64,000 bases of DNA from Rhodosorus marinus (GCA_029953675.1 JAMWBK010000004.1:2046001-2110000); one strand, 5' to 3'. Positions 44,601 through 57,259 are shown, counted from the first letter of the stretch. The notes: generated by a model not told the origin, from the sequence alone. Translations and numbers: made by a program.

Positions 44601-47600
44601 TCCTCCTGAGCTACCAAGTGCGAGAGATGTCGAAACACTTGTAAGCGCTCCCTTGAAGCAGGAGTGCATGAAGGAGTTTGCGAATCTGAACGAGCAAGAG
44701 AAGGAACGACTGACGGCTGTGATGGCGGAACAGGGAGTCGAGCCAGCTACTTACTTTGACGACAGCGACGAAAGCGGGAGTTCTACTGAGGCTGTCAATA
44801 TTCTGAACGCGACTCCTGTTGCAATAACCAGCGGTGACCATGAGTACGATGAAGCTCAGGCTATGAAGGATGACATTGGCGACGACGAGGCAACTATGGA
44901 AACCGCGGAAAAGGAAATAACTGCAGCGGACGTGGCCATGGAAACGTCAGCATTGCAAGACGAGATGGACATTCCCTTAGAGGAGATTCTTCGACGCAGC
45001 GGGGTTGACCCCGCACTGTACAACCTAGCAGCGATGGATAACCCTGAGCCAGAGGAAGAGATAATCACGGTCGAGGTTTGCCTCGCGAGCTCTGTCTGAT
45101 TTTTTTTTTCTGCCCGCACGTATTCTGACAGATACCTCGTGCTTGTTCTCTTCTTCCGAACAATTTTGCAGGAGTCGGGGGGACGAGGCCGGCGACGGCG
45201 TAGAAGGAGGCCACGGACCACAGAGAGTGATGCGGGGGTAGAGGGTAGCGCTGTGCCAATGGCAACAGAAGTGGAGCTGGAGAGGCGCGTTGGGGGTAGC
45301 GCTGTGCCAATGGCAACAGAAGTGGAGCTGGGGAGGCGCGTTGAGGGAAGCAGTAAGGCAATCCAACTTAAGGATGGTGCAGGTGGAGAAGACAAGCCTA
45401 AATCTTTTGTTGAGGCCGATCCAAGTTCAAAGATCGAGGGCAATGCAACAACCGCGGAATCCGATCAGGAAGACCCTGCTCTGCCTGAGAAAGCATTGTC
45501 GAATCCGGAAGCACCTCAAGTAGGACAGAATAGCAAATCGGAAAAGGTTGGACTACAACCAAACCCAGGGGAAGCAGGTCGTTTGGTGTCGGATAAGGGG
45601 AGGGACGTCATCGAGAAAGGACCTTCCGAAACCCTTAGTATCGTGAGCACTGCTGAGAAGCATGAACTCCGCGAGCTCGTGAAAGTGGTGAAGACGGAGA
45701 ATGCGCATGATGATCAAACCGCTAGTGAAAGCGGCGCTGTCCATGCTTCGGATTGCAACGCTAAATCAGAGCAGGTCGTTGACGTTAGGCCGATTCCAGC
45801 TCCGAAAGAGGAGGAAGTAAGTGTTCCTCAGGAGAACGCGGAGACAACCAAACTTCCCCATGCCGCGAGCGTGCCCGCAGGAGAATCCAAGGAAGCGGTG
45901 AGTACTTCCCTAGGTTTCTTCGAGATATGCATTTTTCTGCCTATAATGTAGTACACGAGCTAATTTGAACGAGGGTTGACTTCACTTAAACTTCGTAGAC
46001 CGCGAACAATGAGGGAGACAACCAGATAGAGAAATTCGTTGCAGGGTTAGACGTTGCACCTTCCTCACCCGCAGCGTTTGTACCACCGAGCCTACTTCAT
46101 GGCGAACTTCGAGATTATCAGTCTGATGGTGTTAGATGGCTCGTGACCTTGTATGAGAAACTGTTGAACGGCATCCTTGCTGATGAAATGGGACTGGGTA
46201 AAACCATAATGACGATTGCTCTGTTGGCGTGGTAAGGTCCCATAGCGTTGTTTATTCATCTGGTTTCGTAAGTGCGACGAAACTTATTCGAGAGTTTTCT
46301 TGCACTTGTTGAAGGCTGGCTGAGCGACGTGGTATATGGGGACCACACCTCATCATTGTGCCAACCTCGGTTATGGTAAATTGGGAGGTTGAGTTTAAGA
46401 AGTGGTGCCCGGGACTCAAGATACTAACCTACTTCGGCTCGCTAAAGGAGCGAAGACGAAAGCGGCAGGTAGGATAGTCATCCAAGCAAATCCCCGTACC
46501 AGACAGGAACAATCTGTAGTCTGAACGCTTCACCTGCTTTCTGCCTATTGGGTTGCCTTGAATCTTAGGGCTGGTCGAAGAAAAATTCATTTCACGTGTG
46601 CATTACTTCGTACAAACTTGTCGTTCAAGACGCGCAGTCATTCAAGAGAAAGAGGTGGCAGTACATGATCCTCGACGAGGCTCAACATATCAAGAACTTC
46701 CAATCCCAGCGATGGCAAACCCTTCTTCACTTTTCAACCGCAAGGTACGCTCCCCAGGAAAGGATGATATTGCAACGACATTAGCAAGTCGAGATTCACC
46801 ATAGTGATTCTGTTCATATCACCAGGCGCCTCCTGCTTTCCGGAACTCCTTTGCAAAACTCTGTTATGGAGCTCTGGAGTTTAATGCACTTTCTCATGCC
46901 GCATGTATTCTCCAGTCATTCCGAGTTCCGCGATTGGTTCTTGAACCCAATCAACAACGCTATTGAACAAGAGAGCGCGAAACAGAACTTGTTGGTATGT
47001 TTCAGGGAATGCTAAAGCGGGCCTTCCATTCACCACTTACCATTCTGGGGAGCTCTAATTTTCAGCCATCATAATTGGATGATGTTACCTATCCATAGAT
47101 TGAGTACAATTTCTTCGTTTACTGAATCTGGTCTTTTCGCTTCCAAACACAATAGGTTGTCAAAAGACTTCATGCAGTGCTCAGACCCTTCATGTTGAGA
47201 AGGCTGAAACGAGAAGTGGAGAAAAACCTTCCTCCTAAGGTGGAACACATCATATATTGTTCGCTCAGCAAACGGCAGCGATTGCTGTACGAGGATTTCA
47301 TGGCCCGAGGGGATACACAGGTAACAACGCTCACCGCCAATTCATGAAGGAGCAAATTCGATTTGTACTTATATAGTGCTTAATGGCGGACACTGAGCGT
47401 CCTGCGCCCTACTTTTTGCTCCAGGAAACCTTGAACAGCGGCAACTTTCTTGGGGTGATGAACGTCCTCATGCAGTTGCGAAAGGTTTGCAACCATCCGG
47501 ATCTATTCGAGGGTCGTCCAATCGTCTCACCATTACATCTGGAGCCGCTGGAGTATACGATCCCTGCGATGATTGGGAACGTGTTGGATGAAGGCCCATT

Positions 47601-49501
47601 CTCGAGGGTGGACAAGTCTTTGCTCGGGTTGGAGCTGGTTGATTTGGAACTTGCAGGCCACGTTGGGTCTTGGCTGACCGACCGGTTGACTGATCTTTGT
47701 GCTTCGGATAAGCTCATGGCCTCAAAAGAGGAGATCAGCTCAGATTCTCACTTCTTCCACGGTGAGCGGTACAGGGGATAAGCATGACTTTGGCCCTTTC
47801 CCAATTTGGGGCTTAACTCGGTCCGAATTGATTTTCCCAGGAATGGTTCAGGAGGACTATCAAATCGTCTCCCGAGTAGTACACTATAGGAGGCGAGTTA
47901 CGATACGGGAAGCTGAGTTGTCCCGGTTTCGATGCTCATGGAGACCTTTGTATGGGTTGAGTTTAAGGAGTGCGGTGACAATAACCAGTCAACTGCAGGA
48001 AGCAAAGGTTTGTTGCCTAGTACTCGTTGAATTTGGATGGCTTGAATTCGGATAGCGCGTGGGATTATAAGCTGAAGTGACTCGCGATTATTTTCTCCTC
48101 AGGAAAACTTCCAGAAAAACCGCTGGGATGGTTTCAACAACAGCATTCTACCACTGCTCCCAACCTTGAACACGTTCGCAAATGCAGCACTCCCAATAAC
48201 GGAACGGTTTTGCACATGCATTACCCCAGCGCTTTCATCCGGAAGTAGACTGAGCTACAAAGGCAAGCAAAGAGCCGCGAATATTGAGTCGCGCGCGTTT
48301 CGCGAAGTCCAAGCGTACTCGAGACCTGTTGAAAACGCATTTCGATCAGCCTTCGTAAGACAAAGAGTAGCACTTCCGGACGCGCGACTTGTGCAATGGG
48401 ATTGTGGCAAGCTCCAGGTTCGTGGACGTTAGCGGACTTTTCCTAAGTTCTTCTTGAAAATTTAAACTCGGTTCACGTCCGTGTTCCAGGCTCTAAGCAA
48501 GCTATTGGTTACTCTCAAGGAGGGGAAACACCGCTGCTTAATATTTACACAAATGTCGAAAGTCCTTGATATTTTGGAGAGCTTTTTGAACCTTCATCGT
48601 CATCGGTATTTACGACTCGATGGGAGTACCAAGACGGAAGACCGACAAAAACTAACAGAGCGGTAGGAAATTCGAGCAGTCATAGTTCATGTGTGAATGG
48701 AGTCCGTAGAGAAAAAGGAACTGAGGTCAGCTCAGTGTCTAACCAATATTCGTCGTTACTTCAGGTTCAATACGGACGATAGGATATTCTGCTTCATTCT
48801 TACAACAAGAGCAGGTGGTGTGGGTCTTAATTTGACAGGCGCAGACTGTGTCTTGTTCTACGATAACGATTGGAACCCTCAGGTAGATGCTCAGGCACAG
48901 GATCGCGCCCACCGGATTGGACAGACAAGAACCGTTCACATCTATCGACTCGTAAGTGAGAAAACCATCGAGGAGAACATTCTGGCCAAAGCCGATCAGA
49001 AGCGAAGCCTGGAGTCCATCGTCATACAACAGTACGTACCAGAAACATAGCTTCATTCCACAGAGAAATCTGTAGTCTGGCTAACTTGGACTGCGTTTCG
49101 TCAGGGCCGGGTTCAACAAGGACGGATTCGAGAAGCTGAACGTCATGGACATTCTGAAACCGACGGAAGGACCGGATGGCCCCGTGGATGGAGGAATCAA
49201 TACCGAAATGGGCGCTGCCCTTGAAGTGGACGAGGACGTTATTGCTATACAGGAGCGGGCTTTGGCAATAGAAGTAAGCCATTTCGCCCCCACCTCTCTC
49301 TCTCGTCATTCAAATTTCCTTTGCTGAACTATTGTGTTCGTCCTCACACAGGATTTTGGAGAAGAACCAACCGCAAAAGCAGACACTCAAGCAAACCAGA
49401 CCATGTCGTTGGCGGACATTGAAAAGTCGTTAACCGCAATTCAAAGATATGCGCTGGATACGTTTAGGTTGTTCTATAACTTCACAGCAACTAACTCTTG
49501 A
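41680..49501 (+). CDS. SWR1: SWR1/SRCAP/PIE1-type chromatin remodelling ATPase
   Basis: Twenty exons join in phase to 1,947 residues: 41680-41707, 41916-42232, 42335-42585, 42709-42829, 42946-43084, 43152-44420, 44558-45075, 45172-45897, 45999-46231, 46315-46468, 46569-46744, 46826-46994, 47156-47320, 47425-47761, 47841-48007, 48103-48417, 48490-48662, 48765-49031, 49105-49273, 49352-49501. Order: basic N-terminus, HSA domain (about 155-265, [15 protein letters not shown]) that binds actin-related proteins, a long acidic low-complexity region, ATPase lobe 1 (ADEMGLGKT near 1190, [31 protein letters not shown]), the insertion typical of INO80/SWR1 enzymes, and lobe 2 ([33 protein letters not shown]). 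[17 protein letters not shown] and [15 protein letters not shown] are SWR1-like. The enzyme exchanges H2A for H2A.Z. There is no C-terminal SANT domain. Confidence 0.93.
45244..45345 (+). repeat. 51-bp in-frame tandem duplication in the SWR1 gene
   Basis: Two nearly identical 51-bp units start at 45244 and 45295 inside exon 8. They encode [17 protein letters not shown] and a near copy with glycine replacing the first glutamate of ERR. The low divergence shows a recent duplication in the disordered acidic region. Confidence 0.9.
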
Positions 49502-50390
49502 AGAAAGATTTACCTAACTAGTAAAAGATTTACCTAATCAGTAAAAGTCTTAAAAAATAAATTTTTTAAAGCTTGCTCGTTCTGATCCACGTCCAGCCGC
49601 GTGGGGACGAAAGCCAGCCCCAATCTGAGGCGTTCAAATCAAGCTGCTTAGCTCGACATACTGAGATTTTGACTGGTCAGGTTCTAGTCAGCGGCGCTCG
49701 CGATTACCAATGCTCGCAAATCGGTTCCCGCAATTTAATCCAAATCAGGCACCCCCTTCGCCTATTGCTCTCTACCATGCCTGAGCCGATACAGCCCACT
49801 TCGTGTCTGTCGGGTAACCCATTGTCGGACGGGTACGAGCAATCCAGATAAATCACGACATAATAGCATGCAGGTTATCTACTAGCTGATCTGTAAATAG
49901 GCTTGAAAGAACTGCTTACTCCCTCGCAGTAAAAGCTCATGAAGAAGATCCCCGGCGGCCTCTGTGGCCAATGACTAGGAACCAAAAAATGCCACCTTTA
50001 ATCGTATCTCCTTCGGACAATTAAAATGCTAAATCGCGGATGAAACAAAACAAAAAAGCAAGCTGTGCTTAACCCCACTGGCATAGGCCAGGCCAGAAGG
50101 ATTCTTTTCAACCTTCGCAAGTTTGCAACCACCTGCGGACACTGCAAAAAAAAAATACGTTCTACTAAAATCGTCCTTATCCACTCAATGCGTTGATCAG
50201 CCCTCTCGAGAACGTCGATGCGTCACCATCAAATCACGTCTTGCTCCAACTATACTTTCGCACGGCTAATTACAAGCTGGCTAAAATCAAAGTGGTCAAG
50301 ATCAAGACCATCTGATCCGTACATTCGCAGAACCAGTGAGATACGGTTGTTCCCCTTCGACAAACGTACCGCTGCGAACGCACAACCGCA
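49502..50390. other. Convergent intergenic region
   Basis: This is the shared 3' region of the SWR1-type and ANL genes. It contains AT-rich sequence after the SWR1 stop (49500-49570) with a short repeat (AGATTTACCTAACTAGTAAA, then a near copy). I see no gene. Confidence 0.5.
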
Positions 50391-53300
50391 TTAGGCTGTG
50401 ACACTCGGGGGCCTCACATGGGTCCAAGTAGGCTTCTTAAGCGTACGATCCTTCGATGGAACAAAGTCAACGCCACGACTAGCCAAGCTTGCAGCATCAG
50501 CACGTGAGGCCCCGTGCGGAATTGAGCTCACAGCAGCGTATCCAGTCGGTACCAGTGCTGCTGGTAGCTTTGTCTGAGCATGCAGCCTAAGCCATTCTTC
50601 GCTGCATCTGGCACCTACGATGCGTGCCAAGAAGAAGTTGGTTACTAAGAACGCGCGCGCTCTAGGATGGAAATGAGCTTACCTTTTGCCAGCACGACGC
50701 GGCTATGGATGTCTACACCGCCCTTTGGATTATCAACAGTATAGGCGATACAGTCTTCGACCGCCGGATGCATGACCATCGCATCCTCAACCTCATCAAG
50801 GTCGATCATGATCTCCTTTGTCACGACATCCGGGTCATCGAAGTCGTCCAAGTCAAGTCCCGCAGCACGATATACGGTTTCTGTGGGCGCGGGGGCCCTT
50901 GCTCCTGCGTCTTCCTTCATTTGCGTAGCCATTGTAGCTGAAGCGACGGCGAGAGTGCTCTGCAGGACACAAACGGATGAATCGATTAGTAACAATAATC
51001 AGCTACAGAACCGGGAGAGTCCTTTCTCTCACCGCTCCAGCCGCTGCAACCGCCAGCGATTTAGTATTGTCATGGGCCTTTTCGGCCCCAGAATGCAGTC
51101 CCCTGGTTTGCGCCTTCAAAGCCGCAGAATCGTCGCCAGCTGCGTTGGCCTCCAGGAGAACCTTTTCAATCGCTTCTAGGTTATACTCAGTGAATTGCGG
51201 GGTGGAAGCAATTCTATAAGCATCCTCTCTTAGCACGAGCGCCTCTTGCTCCAACTAGGATTAAAAGGTGAAACCGATACAAAGGTCAGAAAAATGTGAC
51301 GTGTGTGTGCGGCGTCTAACTAACTCAGGTAATTTTCATGCTTACCTCTGCACGACGAGCTTTTCCGTCCTCAACTCGTTTCCTCAACTCGACGTGCTCC
51401 TTTGGGTACACAGCGAGCAGCTTCTCCTGGATTGGGCTCTGTTTTGATTGAAGCACTTGCAGCTCTGACAAAGCCTTCGCATAACTCTCCTTGTCCGTTT
51501 GAGAGCGCTTTTGATGCATGATGAGCATTGCACTTAGCGTATCGTCGAGGTGCAGATACATCTTCCTCTTCCAAGCCAGGTTCTCCTCCTCGATGTCCCT
51601 GAGCCTAGTTTGATGATCCTCAAGCATTCTCGTCTGCTCAGCCAACTAAAATAACGGAACAAAAACGAAAGCAAGACGCTTTAGCCGGAGCTGCTAGCCC
51701 TCAAATAAACCCTTGAGAGGTCAATTACCGCGGCTTCGGTTTCCGCGAGATTCTCCTTCTCCCAGTCGATGAGCGTTTCTGTTTTCACTTCTCTCTCAGT
51801 TAAGATCAGGCCGCGCTTGAGCTCATCTGCTTTCCGGATCTCAAGATATGCGAACGCCAGTGCGAACTCGTCCTCACGAATCTTCCTGTCCGCCTCCAGA
51901 GTCTTCAAATACTCTGCGGCCTGTCTCTGTTTCTCCTCTTCAAGAAGCATGTCGTAGTGTCCCTTACGGGCGATGTAAGCCTCATCAAGTTTCCGCTCTA
52001 TATCTCGCTGATGGATAGCCCGAAGAGAGGAGAGTTCCTGTTCGCGTATTTTCTTCAGCCTCTGACGGTCTTCAAGCAACTTCACGCTACCCTCGGTCTT
52101 GAGCTTCTCCTCCTCTTCGGCGAGCTTCCGCAAGAATTCTTCCTCAACCGTCTTTCTTGTCTCCATCATGTCCTTTTCGCTCATCGCGATAACGCAGTAT
52201 ACTTCTTCTTCTGCCTCGCTCACTGCTCCAGCGGTGTCTATGTCCGGTATCGATTGCAAGACCGCTTCGATTGCGTCTTGTTCCTCCTCGTCGTTGTAGT
52301 AGTAAATAAAGCTGACATTGTTGAAGCGTACAGTGCGACCCATTTTCGCCTTGAAGGTATCTGGTGGTGGGATGTCCGTAGACTCTATCCTACGCACAAA
52401 TACTCGCTTCATGTCTTCTGAAGTAGTGCGAGGTTGATCGTTTCCCATGAACTGCGTTATGGTCATCCATTCCTGGTGATATTTGTCATTCTCGAGATCC
52501 TTCAAAGTCAGCTCCTGTCCATGCAACGTAGAAACAACCATCCAGGTACCGGCGGCCATGGCAGGAACCGCAACTCCGGCAGCGATGTCGGTCGCGGAAG
52601 GAAGAGTCTCCCTCGCTATCTCCGCACTTGCCTGTCTCGCTGCCAGTTCCTCCGAAGCCTTTCGTGCGTTCTCTAAATCTTCCTGTCTTCTCGCAGCTTG
52701 CTTCGCCGCCAACTCCGAGTCGAGTGCTCTTTCGCGATCTGACTCTGCGGCTAACCTGGCGGCCTCCGCGGCCTCCGCAGCTGCCAGAGCGGCCATTCGC
52801 CTCTCCTCTTCTTCCAGCTGAGACTGACGCCGAGCTTCTACTTCAGCTTTCCTGGCATCCCTAGCAGTACCATGCAATATAAGACATCCGTTCTCATCCA
52901 ATTCTCCGCGGTCACCGGTCGCAAACCATTCCTCAACCTCGTCTTCTCGGTTAAATGTGAGGATTTTCCCAAATTTGTTCTCCATCTCATCGTTGAGGTA
53001 GCCAACGGTCACGTTGTCGCCCATCACCGCGATATCCCCGATCTCGCCTGGTCCCAGCATCTCCCTGTTCTCCGGGTCGGTACTGAAAATTGCAATGTCC
53101 AAACCATCGCAGGTCTGTCCAAGAGTTCCATGCTTCACATGTTCTAGCGTGTTAGAAGAAGCTATTCCTGAACACTCTGGAAGTCCATATGATTCTAGTA
53201 TCGGCACCCCGATGGTCTCCTCATATGAACCAATCTCTTTCGAGTCCATGAACAGACCAGATAGCCGAATAAATCTGAGCGTTGTTCCTGCAGTTGGCGG

Positions 53301-54413
53301 AGCCGGGTTGGCTTCTTTTATCTCGTGCAACACAGTAGCGTCTGTTGAGAACCAGGAAATACCATGTTCCTGGACCAAATCCCAGAAAGTGACAGGATCG
53401 AACTGCCCCCCCGGGGGTATTACAAGCATACCACCTGAATAGAAAGAAGTCAAGAGGACCAGAATACCGTGCACTGCGTGAATGGGCTTCTGCCAAATTG
53501 TAGCACCCGACGAATGCAGTTCGTAAGTTTGGAAAAATATTTTCGCAGCGCTGCAGATATTCCTGTGCGTTAGAGGAAGAACAAGAAGATCAACGTCCGC
53601 TGCAGTGGCCAGGACAGCATCCTAACGGGAAAACAAAAACTCCGATGAATCAGTGGAAATCTCAGTCGAAATTCTTTTCTCTGCAAAAGAACGAACCTCG
53701 TCGTCATCTAAAGTGTAGTCCGAGGCACCTCCATGCCACGCCGGCTCTCCGATGGGCCCCCCACCAGCGTCCAAGGTGACCCCGTGATTCGTAGAACGAG
53801 CGGTCGACCAAAGCTTCAACTCCATCGACGTTGCCACCGCAGCTGCCTTTGTGTACACATCCGTGTCAGTTCTCGCCTTGGGAAGTATGTGTTGTGTGAT
53901 AATCAAAGCTGCCCTGAGGTTTTCCACGGCTGCCTTAATTTGGTCAACATCCAACTCGGGATTTACCGGGGCAGCGATAGCATGGACCCATTCAATGGCG
54001 AGGAACGTGACGACAGCCTCCACGCTATTGTTGAAGAGCATTGCAACTCTCGTTTTCGGTCGCACCCCGTTCGACCTCAGCGTATGCGCAACATCCTCTA
54101 TCTACAAGGTCAGCCGAGAAGGCCTGTTAGCTTCCAACTTTTAACAAGTACTATCTTGGAACTGACGAGACGACCCTACCATCTTATAGACCTCGATGTG
54201 GCTATAAACGACTTTTCGACCTTCCGCGGAGGTAAAGGATATGGCAGGCTTCGCTGCATACTTGCTTTTTGGGAGATCCTTAACGATGTGCAGCCTTACA
54301 ATCTCCTCGACTTCATCAGCACTGAGCTCGTTGATAAAAGCTGACTTCTTCCTCATCAGCAAGACTTGCTCGGTCTTCTTAGAATCTTGATGATGCAGAT
54401 TGTTATCCGCCAT
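50391..54413 (-). CDS. ANL-superfamily (acyl-CoA synthetase-like) protein split by a long coiled coil
   Basis: Seven exons (54413-54180, 54101-53697, 53621-51729, 51645-51346, 51254-51033, 50959-50683, 50614-50391) join in phase to 1,184 residues. Residues 1 to about 468 follow the N-terminal domain of AMP-forming ligases such as oxalate-CoA ligase: LPLTHRNICSAAK, IHAVHGILVLLTSFYSGGML, ESYGLPECSG, ATGDRGELDENGCLILHGTA. The C-terminal domain resumes at about 1067 (EIMIDLDEVEDAMVMHPAVE) and ends near 1184. Between them, at the A8 hinge, lie about 600 residues rich in A, E, R and K with heptad character and one hydrophobic stretch (about 558-579). The ATP P-loop (SGTTGxPK) is absent: DDDEDAVLATAADVDLL runs straight into LPLTHRNI. 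The A10 lysine region reads SSIPHGASRADAAS. It is probably catalytically inactive. Function unknown. Confidence 0.85.
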
Positions 54414-55799
54414 TTTTTTTTCCCTCAAAACCACTTGCACGCAACTAATCTCACTACGGCAGACAAAACTCCGCCCCCCTCCCACACCCCCTCAGACCCA
54501 CCTAAACCAGTCCTCGGACTCAAACCTGAGAATCCCCGACCAATTACCTCTCACATCATCTTCAAGACTCCACCACCTCCCTTCCTCATATAACCCCTTC
54601 CGCAGCCTTGCCCAAAATCCCTTCCGAAAAAGCAATCACGCTTCCTCCCCCAACCACTAACAACCCCCTTAACCCCTCCCTCATCAACCAAAAACCCCCA
54701 AAAGCCCATCCCCCCTCCTTTTTGCGGATCTCCACTTCAAAACCAGAAAAACTGGGCCTATCCTCAAAACAATCGAATTCAAAAAAAACAACCCCCCCGG
54801 AAGGCCCCTCCTAAAAACATTCGGACCACTTCCATTGATAATCCGATATTTTAAAACAATTTTCTTGGCCAGAAAACACTACAGCCATCGCAATACTGCC
54901 CAATGATGCTTTTCCCTCGAAAAGTACATTTGGAATGCTTGTCCAAAAATCTGCATTAAACTAATCAAAAAACTGAAAATGATCGTATTTCCCCCCTCCC
55001 AGATATTCCCCATATTCCCGGTATTGCTCACAACACCCCCCCCCCCCTTGTCCATCCTACCGTTTTTTAAATTTTCCACAGCAATCTAGATTAACTATTT
55101 TCCGGGGGTGTGAAAAAGGCTTTAATAAATTTCATCATTCAGATTCCATCTGAGGAAAAACAACTTTCCACCCGTTAGAGTTCGTATATGAATTGTCCAC
55201 CCGTTTTAAAGATCGGATTCAGAACCCCAGTAGGAGAGAGGTCTTGAGATCAAATACAAAACACACACAGGCTCGGAACTGTTCTCAGATGCCATTCATA
55301 TTTCAGTAGAAAACCGAAGTCGCCTAGAGATATCTAAAGAAGAGCTTCCATCACCATATTAATTATCATTATTAAAGTAGCATAGGATCAGATCCACAGA
55401 ATATGCGTATTATTCTTAATAAAGATCTACTATTGAATAACCGTAATTAAAATATTTCCTTTCTCTAAATCTAAGAATTGCTCGGTTTGGAGAGAGCGAT
55501 TTCACAATGAATTGTTTTATTGTTGTTTTTCAACGTTTCCTCTAAACGACCAGAATCGAAGGGTAGGATGGACTTTCCTTTTTTGTTGTTTTATGTTGGA
55601 TTTTCTACCCCCCCGCCGTCGGCGATGTGGAAAAGCTTAGGAAATGGATGGAAACTATGGGGAAAGGGATTGGTACTGGGGTTGGCGTGGTGAGGTGGTC
55701 ATCCTACTGGTGCAGGGGTCGTTGGGATGGTCGAGGAGTTAGGTGAGCAGGATAGGCGAAGGGTTGTATCAATTTCCTGGTACGAAGTGGTTTTGAAAC
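54414..55799. other. Intergenic region with long C+A-rich tract
   Basis: From 54420 to about 54830 the plus strand is strikingly C+A-rich and poor in G, so the ANL gene's coding strand is G+T-rich upstream of its start. A 12-nt or longer C run lies near 55031-55043. 55070-55500 is AT-rich. From 55560 the plus strand becomes G+T-rich, leading into the eL37 gene. No gene is recognised between. Confidence 0.5.
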
Positions 55800-56297
55800 A
55801 TGGTAAGTCGGACACTGGGAACGTTAAGAGTAGCGTGCGGTAATGTTTTGCCGGCTGCGTGGGATGGAGAGTATTCTTTTGTTAATCAAGTTTATTATAT
55901 TTGTGTTGAAATTGTGTAGACGAAAGGAACGACGAGTTTTGGTAAGAGGACTTCGAAGAGTCACACTCTTTGTGTGAGGTGTCCGCGAAGGTCCTTCCAT
56001 ATTCAGAAGTCGAGGTGCGCTTCTTGTGGTTACCCGGCTGCGAGAAAGAGGACTTGTAAGCATTCTTTCAAAGCTTTATGTGAGAGAACAGCTGATGCTG
56101 AGGGTTTATGGGGATGTTTGTTCTTATTTTTGTTGTGATCTCACTGTACTCTAGACAACTGGTCGGTTAAGTCGAAGAGGAGAAGGACTCAGGGCACTGG
56201 CCGCATGCGCCACATGAAGCACATTAATAGGCGCTTCAAGAACGGCTTCCGAACAGGAACAGCTGCCGCAAAGCCGGCTAGCGCTGCAGCTGCGTAA
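55800..56297 (+). CDS. RPL37: Ribosomal protein eL37
   Basis: Three exons: 55800-55802 (only the ATG), 55920-56055 and 56155-56297, giving 93 residues. After the initiator the sequence is [20 protein letters not shown], with the zinc-binding C-x2-C...C-x2-C pattern (CVRC, CASCG), then [20 protein letters not shown] and [19 protein letters not shown]. This is a 60S subunit protein bound to 5.8S/25S rRNA. The first intron lies directly after the start codon; the next exon begins ACG AAA GGA, which is the conserved TKGT, so the ATG can only come from an upstream exon. ATG at 55800 followed by GTAAGT is the fitting choice. The alanine-rich tail is a little longer than usual. Confidence 0.95.
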
Positions 56298-57259
56298 CTT
56301 TGTTGTGCATTTGCGGACATAATATGGGTTGTCTTTGTGAGCATGGTTTGTTTTTGACTCGGTACTGAATAATACACAAGTGTTTATCTTGAAGTACGTT
56401 TCCATCGCTTCTCATCGATGGTTCTTTGGATTCCGATGAGACCCGATTTACTTTGTAGAATCTGAACTAAGGAGGACAGCTTCCTGTCGGATGATGAACG
56501 TCTCAACCGTTTCTTTTTATCCGACGCATCGGGCACACAATTCTTCACTCGCCGCTTTGAGCCTTTGTTCTTTTCCATATGCTTGCGGGAGAGACGCAGA
56601 AATTGTTTATTTGAATGTGTGCCACTCGTTTCATCTGCCAGGATCGTCACTCGCACACACGGAAATATGAAAGCGAAAACCACCACGGTGATTGCACAGT
56701 AATGTTCACCGTACAGCGAGCTCCTGTTTGTTTCAAATACGCGGCGACGGACTCGTCCTTATCGATAGCTCTTAAGAAGACATACGGAAGAATTCCCCTG
56801 GACAAAGCTCGCATAGAACGAGCACTAGTCCGGCCAAGAACGTTCCCAGTATGTCGTGAAATCTATGACCACCTTTCTTCAACCACAATGGAGCTGTTGT
56901 GGGTGCATTTACCCGCTCACAAAGAGTCGTCAACACGAGAAACCTCTCCTCAAGACCATCGTTTGATCGAGGATACAGAAATGACTGTTTTCAATAGATT
57001 CGAAAACTCAAAGAAGGGAGGTGACACTGAAAATGAAAATATTCATACCCGTTTCGCACGTGGTTGAAAAAGGGATCCAATTTAGTAATATAAATAATAT
57101 TCTCGCCAAATGAAATACGAAGGCAAAAATAGTGCTTTAAGAGTCATCTTTGCAGGGTTGGAATTCTTCGCGCACATTTTTCTTTGTGCGGGAAGAACTT
57201 GAGGAAGGTGGGTGGAGGTTGGGAAGGAGTTCCTGCTTTTGCTTTGGACAGTTTTCATC
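56298..57259. other. Region between eL37 and POLD4 with unassigned frames
   Basis: It contains a 150-codon plus-strand frame (56615-57067) and an overlapping 100-codon minus-strand frame (56384-56686, basic: KNKGSKRRVKNC). Neither resembles a known family, and the two compete for the same DNA, so I annotate neither as a gene. 57060-57130 is AT-rich. Confidence 0.35.

Noticed and set aside
49902-50390. Possible SANT/Myb exon downstream of the SWR1 stop
   Set aside because: No SANT-like tryptophan pattern or splice-consistent exon is visible, and the frame ends cleanly at 49501.
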